NCBI RefSeq assembly: GCF_902506655.1
Contig: NZ_LR734815.1
Span: 62,001 to 126,000, forward strand
Direction: 5' to 3'
Source: Marinoscillum sp. 108
GTDB lineage: Bacteria; Bacteroidota; Bacteroidia; Cytophagales; Cyclobacteriaceae
DNA: 64,000 nt
A program made the position numbers and the translations under genes. Below are positions 10,601 through 19,208 of this stretch, one piece after another (the first letter of the stretch is position 1; every line of letters starts with the position of its first letter). Under the pieces are notes generated by a model. That model worked only from the letters and a program-made list of their open reading frames with translations. It ran no database searches and had not been told where the DNA came from.

Positions 10601-13029
10601 GCTGCGGACGCCGTGACCGTAGCTGTGCCTTTGGCTACAGGTGTTAATTTCCCGTCAACAACCGTCACTACCCCAGCGTTGCTGGTGGTCCAGGTAACCT
10701 GCTGATTGGTGGCGGTTGCCGGAGAGACCGAGGCTGTCAAAGTACCAGAGGTTGTTAGGGGCAAAATAAGGCTTGACTTGTTTAGTGAAACACTGGTCAC
10801 ACCAATACCTTGTCCTCCAGCCCCTAGCAAGTAGCTCTGTACAGAAGTGAAAGTAGTCGTTCCTCCATCAGAATATAGCTCCACACCGTTACTGCTAACC
10901 ATGGTTGGATATATCCTATTGGAGAATGCCGCTTTACCATTGATAAACACATCGATAGCAGAGTGGTCAAGGAATATATGGAACTTCTCGGGCTTGCCAA
11001 AAGCGGTTTCGTCATAGTCCTCTGTAAAGCTTAATCTTTCAAAACTCCGTGGTGATAAACTAGAATTCAACTTATCCAGAACTACCTGCTTGTTCACTGC
11101 ATCATAGTACAGTCGGGTAATCTCCTGCCCATCATCCGACACAAGGAAGTTCACTCCATACTTATCACCCGCAGTATTCGGGTTGAGTTCCACGATCAAC
11201 TCCATTGACTGACCTTTTGCCTGTATCTTTTGTGTACCAGATACGGAAAGGTTAGTTTGGGTGATGGCTGTGCCTGGTATCCGCAATGTTTGCAGCTCTG
11301 GAGCCGGACTTTGTCCTAATGTCTGCCCATCTGCCAGCAGGGTGTAAACGCGCGGAAGGCTAAACGTATGACACCAGCCGGCATCCAGCTGAGCCTGTGA
11401 ATCCCACCGCTCATCCACGATCCCCATACCCACCAACTGGCCGTTGGTGTTTCTGGCCACTGTAGGAGAAAGGTGCCCATGAATCACGTCCAGATTTTTA
11501 GGCTGAGTGTAGTCAGGCGTAAAAAGCCCTCCAGACCAAACACCGGTCCAGTATACCGCCCGGGTGTGACCTGGGCCGGGAATCGGATTGACTATTAGTA
11601 TGTGTTTGCCATTTCCTATACTTTCAAATACTGGCATTTCCCACAGAGACTGAGCCGGGGCTACCTGATTGTAATCCAATGTAGTAAACTGAGATTGACG
11701 TGTCCAGTTGTTCAAATCTGAAGAAGTGTAGTACTCTAGTCCACCTCTTCCACTGGTGAGTTTTGCTCCAATGATCATGTGCCATGTCGTACCTTCTTTC
11801 CACAAGTAAGGATCTCTGAAATCTGCCACTACTTCTCGGTCAATCACTGGGCCAAGCTTTGTCCAGTTCTCTAATCGACCATTGCTACTGGTGGCATGCG
11901 AAATCCCCGGATTGTAAGGCCCGGAATGATTCACATTGGTATAAAAGGCATGGGCAGTTCCATTATCCACCACTACATCACCAGACCAGATACCTTTCAT
12001 GTCATAGCCGGAAGTAGATGACCACTCCAAAGTAGGCCAAAGGGCATCTTTCTCATGCTCCCAGTTTACAAAGTCACTGCTGATCATATGTCCCCAGTGC
12101 ATCATGGTTTTGAATGGGCCATTGGGCGTGCGCTGATAAAACAGGTGATATTGACCATTGTACTCCACCATACCGTGGGGTTCGTTGGTCCAGTTGGCAG
12201 CTGGCATAGCATGATATACAGGCCGCTGAACATCGTTTGCAAATCGACTGGATGGTACGGCCAGCGACTCAAAACCCGATGTGGGAATATTAGCAACTAA
12301 GGCCTGATATGCTGAAGAAATAGCGGTCCCGGATTTCGCAATGTCATATATTTTGGTTTCGTCTATCGCTGCATTAAGTGCATTAATCAGGAAAATCCCG
12401 CTGTAGGTATCCACATTGCTCTTACCAATGATCAGGGGAGCAGAAGCTTCCTGTATGGTGCCTCCGTTGGGTATGGATGCCGAAGCTACTTCCTGTCCGT
12501 TTAGATACAGCCTCATCACGCTGGCACCCGCATCTACTACACCTGCCACATGTACCCACTCATAGAGCGGAAATGGGTTTGGTGCCTGGCAGGTATATTT
12601 GAGGCCATTGACATTGACCGAAAACCAATACACACCAAATGTATTGATCCCGATCTGATAGCCCTGATCTCCCTGCATCTGACTGATGATAGCCGATGGG
12701 GTAAGATTACCATAGGGCACTTCATGATCAGACGGATAACTTTCCAGACTGATCCATGTCTCCACGGTCATAGTACCACCAAAATTGGTGGTCAAATCCC
12801 GGCTGGCCCAGGTTGAGAACCCATCGGTTCTTAGCGCCTTGCCGGCGACACCAGAGACTCGCTCTGGTTTATTAAACGTATTCGCAACTTGAAAACTCAA
12901 TCCTCCTGCCTCATCCAACGCCGTTTGAGTTCCACTGGCTTCATCGTACTTCAGGTAGACGATGGGGTTTTGTGCCATAGCACAGTATGCCCAGATCACC
13001 ATAATAATGGAGATAAATGTTTTCATCAT
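7666..13029 (-). CDS. Giant secreted LamG-GH32 protein with four Big2/carbohydrate-binding-like repeats and T9SS tail
   Basis: 1787 residues. Order: signal peptide (to about 20), LamG/concanavalin-like domain (20-250), GH32 propeller and beta-sandwich (268-735), four tandem units of about 240 residues each made of a Big2 Ig-like domain plus a beta-sandwich beginning YDFESGNLSGWT, and a Por-type T9SS sorting domain (about 1700-1787, VYPNPVTDELHLDL ... IIKR). The units start near 743 and repeat every 717-726 bp of DNA. The beta-sandwich resembles the insert in the neighbouring GH32 at 15606-17840. The GH32 part keeps DFRDP (Asp 406) and WEMP (Glu 464), but the nucleophile motif is NWTNEPHG: Glu 283 replaces Asp. 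It may therefore be altered in activity or act mainly in fructan binding. Predicted at the cell surface or secreted. Confidence 0.92.
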   Translation of the reverse strand: MMKTFISIIMVIWAYCAMAQNPIVYLKYDEASGTQTALDEAGGLSFQVANTFNKPERVSGVAGKALRTDGFSTWASRDLTTNFGGTMTVETWISLESYPSDHEVPYGNLTPSAIISQMQGDQGYQIGINTFGVYWFSVNVNGLKYTCQAPNPFPLYEWVHVAGVVDAGASVMRLYLNGQEVASASIPNGGTIQEASAPLIIGKSNVDTYSGIFLINALNAAIDETKIYDIAKSGTAISSAYQALVANIPTSGFESLAVPSSRFANDVQRPVYHAMPAANWTNEPHGMVEYNGQYHLFYQRTPNGPFKTMMHWGHMISSDFVNWEHEKDALWPTLEWSSTSGYDMKGIWSGDVVVDNGTAHAFYTNVNHSGPYNPGISHATSSNGRLENWTKLGPVIDREVVADFRDPYLWKEGTTWHMIIGAKLTSGRGGLEYYTSSDLNNWTRQSQFTTLDYNQVAPAQSLWEMPVFESIGNGKHILIVNPIPGPGHTRAVYWTGVWSGGLFTPDYTQPKNLDVIHGHLSPTVARNTNGQLVGMGIVDERWDSQAQLDAGWCHTFSLPRVYTLLADGQTLGQSPAPELQTLRIPGTAITQTNLSVSGTQKIQAKGQSMELIVELNPNTAGDKYGVNFLVSDDGQEITRLYYDAVNKQVVLDKLNSSLSPRSFERLSFTEDYDETAFGKPEKFHIFLDHSAIDVFINGKAAFSNRIYPTMVSSNGVELYSDGGTTTFTSVQSYLLGAGGQGIGVTSVSLNKSSLILPLTTSGTLTASVSPATATNQQVTWTTSNAGVVTVVDGKLTPVAKGTATVTASAANGHSATCEVTVSDAPTYLVYDFESGNLSGWTVSGAAFATADVTSDIAWWGGLFQHQGTYHLHGFKDGGDGQVGSLTTSNFTLGSHGQIELLIGGGNDINNLFVGLYRASDDALLAKVTANNHETYSKVIIDGSAALGTVCYLKAVDNSTGGFGHLNLDDVRIPIQSGTPIAATGVSLNQTALTLAPQATFALEATVSPSNAANQSVTWSSSNTGVATVSSAGLVTAVATGQAVVTVTTADGGFTEQATVTVSNQEFLIYDFESGDLTGWTISGTAFVNADVTTAANWGWGGPFTPQGSYHLWGVSSGSDTETGSLRSQDFVIGGDGIIAFMIGGGFDINTVYLALVRKSDGVELMKATGDDNDSENYVSKQFDASAYIGVECYVRLVDNSTGGWGHINLDNLVVPIGNNNVPATGVSLNASSLTLTAGASKSLVATVTPANSTNKDICWSSSNINVATVNDGVVTGVSAGTATITATTIDGGFTAQATATVVAQDYLVYDFESGNLSGWTTTGSAFVSADVTTDVNWGWGGPFNQQGSYHLWSVKSGGDADTGTMQSQDFILDGNGVITFMIGGGFDLNTLYLALVRKSDGAVLMKVTGDNNDSEAYATRQFNAVDYVGTECYLKLVDNSTGGWGHINLDNVRIPVASVSVTGVDLDQASVILTEGHSTTFTATVLPVGASNQGVSWSSSNTNVATVDANGTVTAIASGSATITVTTNEGAFSDQTSVTVEAQQYLVYDFESGNLSGWTSTGNAFVSADATNAVNWGWGGPFNPQGTYHLWSVQSGSDADTGTLQTADFTLGGNGIITFLIGGGFDFNTVYLALVRKSDGAVLMKATGDNNDSEDYIQKQFDASAFVGTECYLKLVDNATGGWGHINLDNLIIPTVGNATARITEELEKVEETIVLRVYPNPVTDELHLDLPKESVYELSILSMDGREVRNQTLTGSTLDVRALNPGMYLVMVTTDSQKHVFRIIKR

Positions 13030-13073
13030 TTTGTAAGGGTTTAAGTTTAAATCATATGTTCACCTAGTGCCTT

Positions 13074-15599
13074 TTATTCTTTGTTTTTGATCAGTATCCT
13101 CTCTGAGTAAAAGAGGGTGCCATCGCTGGCGGTCAGTAAATACATTCCGGCGGGAATTTGATGTACATCTATAGCTGCCCTCTCCTGGTCAATGGCTCCA
13201 CTTAGTAGCTGCTGACCTGAGAGAGAATAAATAAAATATTGGCCGTTTTCTATTCCGGGAGTATCCAGGTTGATCACGTCAAACGAGGGATTAGGGTAGA
13301 GCTTCCACCCGGATTTAAAGCCCGATTTCAAAGGCTCCTCGGGTTCCTCTGGCTCTTTGGGCGTCTTGTTAAAATGCGTAGGAAGGTTACTCGGTACACA
13401 ACTTTGACCCACTACTTCATGGTCCAACATGGAGGCCATTTCCCATTTCTTAGCTGACACCACAGATACCTCGCCATCTATGGCTACCACGTCTACCAGG
13501 TCGCTTTCCGCCCGAGAAGGATAAACCCTGGCAGAAAACACAGTAAGGTTTTGCACAAACACCTCTAAAGTAGAGTGATCAATGAATATGCGCACGTTCA
13601 AAGTGTCATTTGGGTTGAATACAAAATTCCCTATTCTGGTGTTCTTTAAGGTATTCGAAAGGGATGATTGGCGCCTATCCAGAATGATTTTATTCAGTTC
13701 ATAATCAAAAGTAATGGTTGTATACTCGCGCTCATCTTCATGCTTGAGCACCTGAATTACAAAGTTGGCATTGGAATCAGCTTTGATATCAAATTCCATT
13801 TCGATCTGATTCCCTCTAAACTGAGGGAGGTTGTTTCTTTTGCCATTTTCCAAAACCAATTTTTCCACCGATATCTCGTCAGACCTCAGCCTGCAAAGGT
13901 TTGGATGGGGTATTTGCCCAATGGTGCTATCTTCCAGCAGGCGCACCTGACGTGGTATGCTAAAAGTCTGTCGCCACCCGGCATTGATCTGATCATTGCC
14001 ATCCCGATCTTCGGGAATAATCCCGATGTAAGTATCTCCCGTCTCATCATCTGTACCAAAGGCCGGAGCCAGCATGTGGCTATCAAATAACTCGAGTGAT
14101 TTCGGGGTTTCAAAATAAGGTTTGAAGGTTTCATTTTCCCAGGCGCCCAACAAATAAATAGAACGTGCCGGTTTACCATTGTTAGGCGTAGGTGTCAACT
14201 GTAGCAGGTAGGTATCCCCCGCCAACTTCCTGAAAGTTGGCATTTCCCAAAACTCCCCGTATTCGGAAATGTCTGAATTGGCATATAACCTCGGGATAAG
14301 CGTCCAATTGACCAAATCTGAAGAACGATAGGTAAAGAGTATGCCGCCACCATTGTTTTGCAAACCTGAACCCACTATCATGTAATACAACCCATCACTT
14401 TTCCACAGGTATGGGTCCCTAAAGTCCATGTGACTAAAGCTCGTAGGTGCATTGGCCAATAAGGGATTGGACTCACTTTCAGTCCAGGTGAGCAAAGAAT
14501 CCCCGGTGGGAATGGCCATGCCAATACCGGCTTTGGCTCCATCTACCCCCGTGTAAAAAATATAGGGACTTCCAGCATTGTCCTTAAGCGTGGTACCTGA
14601 CCATGCGCCGAAATTATCAAAACCCGGAGTTGGCCTCAAAGCAATATCTACTTCGCGCCAATGTACCATATCAGGGCTGATCAAATGGCCCCAGTGCATG
14701 AAATATAGCTGGGGAGCATTCGGGTTTTTCTGAAAAAACAGGTGATAGTTACCCTCGTAATACATCAAACCATAGCACTCATTGGCCCAGCTGTTGTTGG
14801 GCATCGGATGGTATTGTGGTCGCAAATGATCTCCGGCAAACCTCACGGCCGGATCTATATATAAATCAACTTTCCTCTCAGGTACAGATTGACTTGCATC
14901 CGTGATTTCTGCCTCTGTGAGTGCTACATTATAGACTTTTAGGTCATCCAAAGCTCCATTGAGCACATTGACAGAGAATCCATTTGCGCGTTGATCAAGA
15001 CTTCTTTTACCAATGTACAAGGTACTCTCCGGGACAGAAATAGAGGATGCCGAAAGTCCTTGTTTTAAAAACCACACGACACCATCCACATACACCCTGG
15101 TCTCCCCAGCATCCAGGTCTATAGTCGCTACAATATGATGCCATTGATAAGTAGAAAGCCTGTTTGGTGTATTGTGCACATAAAACGTATTATCCAGGTG
15201 GTAGCCAAAGTTAAGTTCCCCATAAGGGCCCACACTTAGATAAAACCCAGAAGCCCCTGATGCTGAAGACAGCTCAATGATAGAGGAAGATTCTCTATTG
15301 AAAGCCTCAGTAGCATACCATGCTTCTATGGTCAGTGCACGATCGATCCCTGATAAACTAAAGTTGGATTGTGAAATATAAGTAGACCATCCATCCAGTC
15401 GCAGGGCGTTTCCATCAGGTGACGTAATACGCTCAGGACGATCAAAAAGGTTTTCGATACTCAGTGACTGTGAGGACACCTCCTCCGTGGTGGTATTTGT
15501 CCCTGAAACTTCGTTGAACCCTACATGAAAAACCTCTTGAGCAATGACCTGCTCTGTCAACATCAATCCTACCCAAAACAACAATTGTATCTTCTTCAT
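13074..15599 (-). CDS. Secreted LamG-GH32 protein with T9SS tail and Glu in place of the GH32 nucleophile
   Basis: 841 residues: signal peptide (to about 20), LamG-like domain (about 22-235), GH32 catalytic fold (about 255-735), a Pro/Glu linker (KEPEEPEEP) and a T9SS sorting domain (LYPNPSFDVINL to the end). The motif that normally reads WMNDPNG is WANECYG, so Glu 274 replaces the Asp nucleophile and Cys replaces Pro. The stabiliser motif MDFRDP (Asp 395) and an acid/base-like WEMP (Glu 452) remain. It is a shorter paralogue of the 1787-residue neighbour and shares the same odd substitution, so both belong to a separate GH32 branch. It is 44 bp upstream of that neighbour in the same operon. 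Whether it hydrolyses fructan, transfers fructosyl groups or only binds is open. Confidence 0.92.
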   Translation of the reverse strand: MKKIQLLFWVGLMLTEQVIAQEVFHVGFNEVSGTNTTTEEVSSQSLSIENLFDRPERITSPDGNALRLDGWSTYISQSNFSLSGIDRALTIEAWYATEAFNRESSSIIELSSASGASGFYLSVGPYGELNFGYHLDNTFYVHNTPNRLSTYQWHHIVATIDLDAGETRVYVDGVVWFLKQGLSASSISVPESTLYIGKRSLDQRANGFSVNVLNGALDDLKVYNVALTEAEITDASQSVPERKVDLYIDPAVRFAGDHLRPQYHPMPNNSWANECYGLMYYEGNYHLFFQKNPNAPQLYFMHWGHLISPDMVHWREVDIALRPTPGFDNFGAWSGTTLKDNAGSPYIFYTGVDGAKAGIGMAIPTGDSLLTWTESESNPLLANAPTSFSHMDFRDPYLWKSDGLYYMIVGSGLQNNGGGILFTYRSSDLVNWTLIPRLYANSDISEYGEFWEMPTFRKLAGDTYLLQLTPTPNNGKPARSIYLLGAWENETFKPYFETPKSLELFDSHMLAPAFGTDDETGDTYIGIIPEDRDGNDQINAGWRQTFSIPRQVRLLEDSTIGQIPHPNLCRLRSDEISVEKLVLENGKRNNLPQFRGNQIEMEFDIKADSNANFVIQVLKHEDEREYTTITFDYELNKIILDRRQSSLSNTLKNTRIGNFVFNPNDTLNVRIFIDHSTLEVFVQNLTVFSARVYPSRAESDLVDVVAIDGEVSVVSAKKWEMASMLDHEVVGQSCVPSNLPTHFNKTPKEPEEPEEPLKSGFKSGWKLYPNPSFDVINLDTPGIENGQYFIYSLSGQQLLSGAIDQERAAIDVHQIPAGMYLLTASDGTLFYSERILIKNKE

Positions 15600-15605
15600 A
15601 TCCCT

Positions 15606-17840
15606 CTATTGATTGATTAACTGTTCGGTAATTATTTGGTTATCAGCCACTATCCTCAAAATGATCACTCCTGAGTAAGTCTCGTTATCCAGGACTATCT
15701 CATACCCTTCGTTCTTAGTACTAATGGTAAACGGAAGTCTATTGCCTGACATCCCGATCAACTCAACATGAGCAAGAGACTTTACCCCTTCCACCCGAAA
15801 CTTTCCTTGGGATGGATTTGGGAAAATTTTAACCCTCGATTTGGGAGTGAAAGTGACCAGCGCCTCCTCTCCCCGCCAAATATTCCCATATTCAAAGTGC
15901 GAAACCTCAGTAATAGATCCAACGTCCCCATAAAACCTTAGCCCGGTGGCCCCTGACGTGGGGAAAATACGGGCTGAAATCAATTCCTCACCATCATTTA
16001 CAAAAACCTCTACTGACGACTGATCTACAAAAATCTGGAAATTCAATGACTGGAGTTCAGATGTACTAAAATCAAACAACTGAGTGTAGTCTCCGGAAAA
16101 AGCTACTCCAGAATGTTTCCTATCCAAAAAAACCTTAGCCGTTTTGGGATCATATCCTATCTGGGTATAGTAGCTGCCCTCAGCTGCAAGAATTACCCCT
16201 GCTCCAGATTGGGTATTTGTTTGGTTAATAGAAAACCGCAACTCGTACTGGTTAGAGCTTTGCGCTCTGCCAACAAGGGCAGTATTGAGCGCGTCCAAAT
16301 CACCCTGAATAACAAGTGTATCCTGTCTCAACTCATAGACCTCAGCAGCAGGTTGCTGAAACAGCCGAATACCAGCAGGAGTCTCTTTCAAAGTAAGTTC
16401 TCTGGGCAAAGACATTCCTCCACGCCAGGTGGAGGTAGGCAGGTTGCCCGCATATGACCAGTTATTCATCCAGCTCATCCACAGCACTCGGCCATCAGGA
16501 GTTTGTTGAAAGCTACGCCCGGCATAATCATCAGGCCCATGATTTACCCAAAAAGCCTCCTTTTGTACAATTGCCCGATCAGAAAAATAGACATGGTCCA
16601 CATTGATGTGCCCCCATCCACCAGTCACTTCATCCACAATCTTAAGTTGGGCAGATTTGCCTGCATATTCTGATACATCCCAGGCGTACCACCTCAGTTG
16701 TTCGGTGTTGCTCCCTGTAGCACTCCTCACCACCTGATCGTCAACGATAAGCTTGATGGCCGTCAGGTCTGGGTGGTGGCCACCCCCTATCAGAAAGTTG
16801 ATATAATTGGATTCAATGATGAAGGGCGCTGAGGTAAGACTGCCTGTAGCTGCATCACCATTCAGATAGCTATTCACCAACTGATCTCCCTGATAATTTG
16901 TGACGAGTTGTTGATCGGGGAGTGTACCTGCCACAGGTGCATGGCCAAAGGCCGTTCCTGTCACCGTCCAGTTTTCATAGCCGGACTCAAAGTCTTCAAA
17001 AACCAACACCTCATCTGTTGGCTGGGGGTTGAGCAGTAGCTCAAACTCGGGGGTAAGTGTAAATGACTTCCCATCAAAATCACCCACAAAATACTGAGTA
17101 CCAGATCCGCCGGAGGGTGAGCCAGGGTTGATACTGACCATCAGCACCCATAGTTTCCTTGAGGTGCCTTGCACCTCCAACTGAAACAGGTCAGGGCACT
17201 CCCACACTCCACCGTGGGCACCCATTCCTTTTCCAAAGGCACTCTGATAGGTCCAGTCTTTTAAGTTTGGAGAGGAGTAAAACCCGATTTGATCCTGCTC
17301 GGCTAATGTCATCACCCAGGTGTGTGTGGATTCGTGCCAAAGCACCGTGGGGTCTCTAAAATCGATAATTCCTTTATTTGGCAGCACTGGATTCCCAGAA
17401 TACTTAGTCCAGTTTATACCTTGATCCAGGCTGTACGCCAGACTTTGCTTTTGAGTCTGTCCCGCACTTGTGTAAATGGCCACCATAGCGGAGTCTCCAA
17501 AGCCGCTGGTATTGTGATAGTCAATGACTGCTCCCCCCGAAAAAATGGCACCCTGACTGTCATTATACAGGACTACACCTTGTTCTTTCCAGTGCATCAG
17601 GTCGGTGGATGTGGCATGCCCCCAAGACATATTGCCCCATTGCGTGCCGTGAGGATTGTATTGGTACATCAGATGGTAAGTACCGCTGAGGTAGACCATG
17701 CCACATGGGTCATTGACCCAGTTTCGCTCCGGAGAAAAATGATACTGCATTCGATATTGCTCAGTATAAGTCTGCGCTTTGGCCAGATGGCCAAAAATCA
17801 GTGCTATGAATATCAAAAAGAGCTTAGTGAGAAGATGCAT
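15606..17840 (-). CDS. Secreted GH32 fructanase with inserted beta-sandwich domain and T9SS tail
   Basis: 744 residues with signal peptide (HLAKAQ), GH32 fold and T9SS sorting domain (about 670-744, IFPNPSQGKFRVEG). Catalytic residues are present: Asp 44 in WVNDPCG (Cys replaces the usual Asn), Asp 163 in DFRDP, and Glu 214 in WECPDLF. A domain of about 145 residues (276-421, FEDFESGYENWTVTG to INVDHVYFSD) interrupts the propeller before the strand WVNHGPDDYAG. This insertion type is known from some GH32 levanase-like proteins, and the same fold is repeated four times in the 1787-residue neighbour. The gene is first of the enzyme block, 6 bp from the next GH32, and follows a terminator-like hairpin at 17851-17882. 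Probable surface fructanase; endo or exo action cannot be read. Confidence 0.92.
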   Translation of the reverse strand: MHLLTKLFLIFIALIFGHLAKAQTYTEQYRMQYHFSPERNWVNDPCGMVYLSGTYHLMYQYNPHGTQWGNMSWGHATSTDLMHWKEQGVVLYNDSQGAIFSGGAVIDYHNTSGFGDSAMVAIYTSAGQTQKQSLAYSLDQGINWTKYSGNPVLPNKGIIDFRDPTVLWHESTHTWVMTLAEQDQIGFYSSPNLKDWTYQSAFGKGMGAHGGVWECPDLFQLEVQGTSRKLWVLMVSINPGSPSGGSGTQYFVGDFDGKSFTLTPEFELLLNPQPTDEVLVFEDFESGYENWTVTGTAFGHAPVAGTLPDQQLVTNYQGDQLVNSYLNGDAATGSLTSAPFIIESNYINFLIGGGHHPDLTAIKLIVDDQVVRSATGSNTEQLRWYAWDVSEYAGKSAQLKIVDEVTGGWGHINVDHVYFSDRAIVQKEAFWVNHGPDDYAGRSFQQTPDGRVLWMSWMNNWSYAGNLPTSTWRGGMSLPRELTLKETPAGIRLFQQPAAEVYELRQDTLVIQGDLDALNTALVGRAQSSNQYELRFSINQTNTQSGAGVILAAEGSYYTQIGYDPKTAKVFLDRKHSGVAFSGDYTQLFDFSTSELQSLNFQIFVDQSSVEVFVNDGEELISARIFPTSGATGLRFYGDVGSITEVSHFEYGNIWRGEEALVTFTPKSRVKIFPNPSQGKFRVEGVKSLAHVELIGMSGNRLPFTISTKNEGYEIVLDNETYSGVIILRIVADNQIITEQLINQ

Positions 17841-17850
17841 GGTATGTGTG

Positions 17851-17882
17851 AAAAAACCGGAAGAGGAAACCCCCTCCCGGTT
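17851..17882 (-). terminator. Intrinsic terminator or attenuator between glycan-binding genes and GH32 genes
   Basis: On the minus strand AACCGG pairs with CCGGTT, with an inner GAGG/CCTC helix and two bulged bases, followed by a run of T (17851-17856). It stands after the DUF4960 gene stop and 11 bp before the next GH32 start. Since the operon continues, partial termination is more likely than a hard stop. Confidence 0.7.
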
Positions 17883-17897
17883 CAGTATGAAGAAAAT

Positions 17898-19160
17898 TTA
17901 CTTTTCTATTAAATAGTTAATTGAATTAACGGTCATTGCAGCATTGTTGCTCATAAATGCATTATCAGCGCCGTTTTGCTCCCACTCATATGCAGCAGCT
18001 CCAATCACGATGATCGAACCTTCAGCTGGTGCAGAAGCCCTCGCATGAAGCTCTACTACTGCTCCACAGCACAGGTCCACCACGTGACCCCACGTACCAA
18101 TAAGTGTAGCTTCCATAGCTGCTTCCCATTTATCTGCTTTATCAAAAGCATCCACATGATCGGTGATCGGTGCGGCGTTGATATCCCACATGGAATTATG
18201 ATCTTCTTTGTACCCAGCTGCTATCATTGGTATAGCAGGATGACCATAGGAAGTTTGATCTACAGGGTTGGCAATGTCACTGGTAGTGCAGCCCTCAAGT
18301 ATGGCATGACCAGATCGATCCCAATCAGAACTGGAAACGGTCTCAATGGCATTAACATTCAAGTTGACATTAATTCCCCACTGATCAGGGTTTTCAAAAC
18401 CATCACCACTTCCGTAGATTCTAGGCGCCCATCCATTCTCTTCGTACGGCTTTCCAGCATCATCTGGAATCCTTCCCAGTTGGTTGAGGTACTGTGTGCC
18501 ATGACCAGCCAACACGAAATCTCCACCGGCTGCATGCCATGCTTTGAATGCGTCAACCACTGAAGCTGCCCGTGCTGATGCAGGGATACTCTCTAATAAA
18601 CCAGGGTTGTTTCCCGGATCGCTATCCTGATAGTAAACCACTACTTCGATGTATTGTAACGCATCGGTATTTACACTAGAGAACGGAATGTACTCCAGGT
18701 CATCACCATACTCTCCCGAAAGATACGCATAAGCAGCGGCCATGTCTTTTTCTTTAATACTACCCGGAGCATTGGCATCTCCCACGAAAGCGATAGAAGC
18801 AGCAAATTCAGCAGTCACAGAAACCTCAAAAGAGAGCTCCTCACTACCATTGGAAATGGTGTAAGTCACTGCTCCTGCTGAAAAATCCTGAGCAGTACCA
18901 GATGCTGGAGATACTGTAACGCCCTCTGGCAAGGTAACTGCAATAGTCACAGCCGAAATATCCGTACGTGGTGGAAATGGCTGGAAAATAACCGTACCAG
19001 CGGCGGCATCTACCACACCCGTTCTGGTGATATCAGCCGACGTAGCTGTGATGGATGTGATTTCCAATGATGGTGCCGGATCCTCGCCACCGTCCCCACA
19101 GGCAATAAAGCCCACTGTTGCGATGATCATCACCGCATAAAACAAAATTGACTTCTTCAT
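17898..19160 (-). CDS. Surface glycan-binding lipoprotein, DUF4960-like (BT1761 position)
   Basis: 420 residues with a lipoprotein signal (VGFIACGDGGED, Cys 21 followed by an acidic stretch as in the surface-export signal of Bacteroidota). An Ig-like or DUF5018-like domain follows (about 30-115). From about 118 on it resembles the DUF4960 domain, starting IAFVGDANAPGSI and containing FVLAGHGTQYLNQLG and IGTWGHVVDLCCGAVVELHA. I name DUF4960 from memory of the family, not from a search. The gene sits directly after susD in the fructan locus, where B. thetaiotaomicron keeps the levan-binding surface protein BT1761. It probably helps hold fructan at the cell surface for SusCD. No catalytic motif of a glycoside hydrolase was recognised. 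Confidence 0.75.
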   Translation of the reverse strand: MKKSILFYAVMIIATVGFIACGDGGEDPAPSLEITSITATSADITRTGVVDAAAGTVIFQPFPPRTDISAVTIAVTLPEGVTVSPASGTAQDFSAGAVTYTISNGSEELSFEVSVTAEFAASIAFVGDANAPGSIKEKDMAAAYAYLSGEYGDDLEYIPFSSVNTDALQYIEVVVYYQDSDPGNNPGLLESIPASARAASVVDAFKAWHAAGGDFVLAGHGTQYLNQLGRIPDDAGKPYEENGWAPRIYGSGDGFENPDQWGINVNLNVNAIETVSSSDWDRSGHAILEGCTTSDIANPVDQTSYGHPAIPMIAAGYKEDHNSMWDINAAPITDHVDAFDKADKWEAAMEATLIGTWGHVVDLCCGAVVELHARASAPAEGSIIVIGAAAYEWEQNGADNAFMSNNAAMTVNSINYLIEK

Positions 19161-19208
19161 AATTATTTTGGTTTAGAAAATTGAATGTTTATTGAAAAGT
19201 TGATTGAA

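Noticed and set aside
7958..10830. Regular DNA repeats with about 720-bp period, considered as CRISPR or tandem insertion
   Set aside because: The repeats are in frame and code for Big2 plus beta-sandwich modules of one protein; the unit is far too long for CRISPR.
17322..18563. Two plus-strand open frames of about 195 codons opposite the GH32 and DUF4960 genes
   Set aside because: They run antisense to well-supported genes, show no recognisable family pattern and follow the third-position composition of the true frames.
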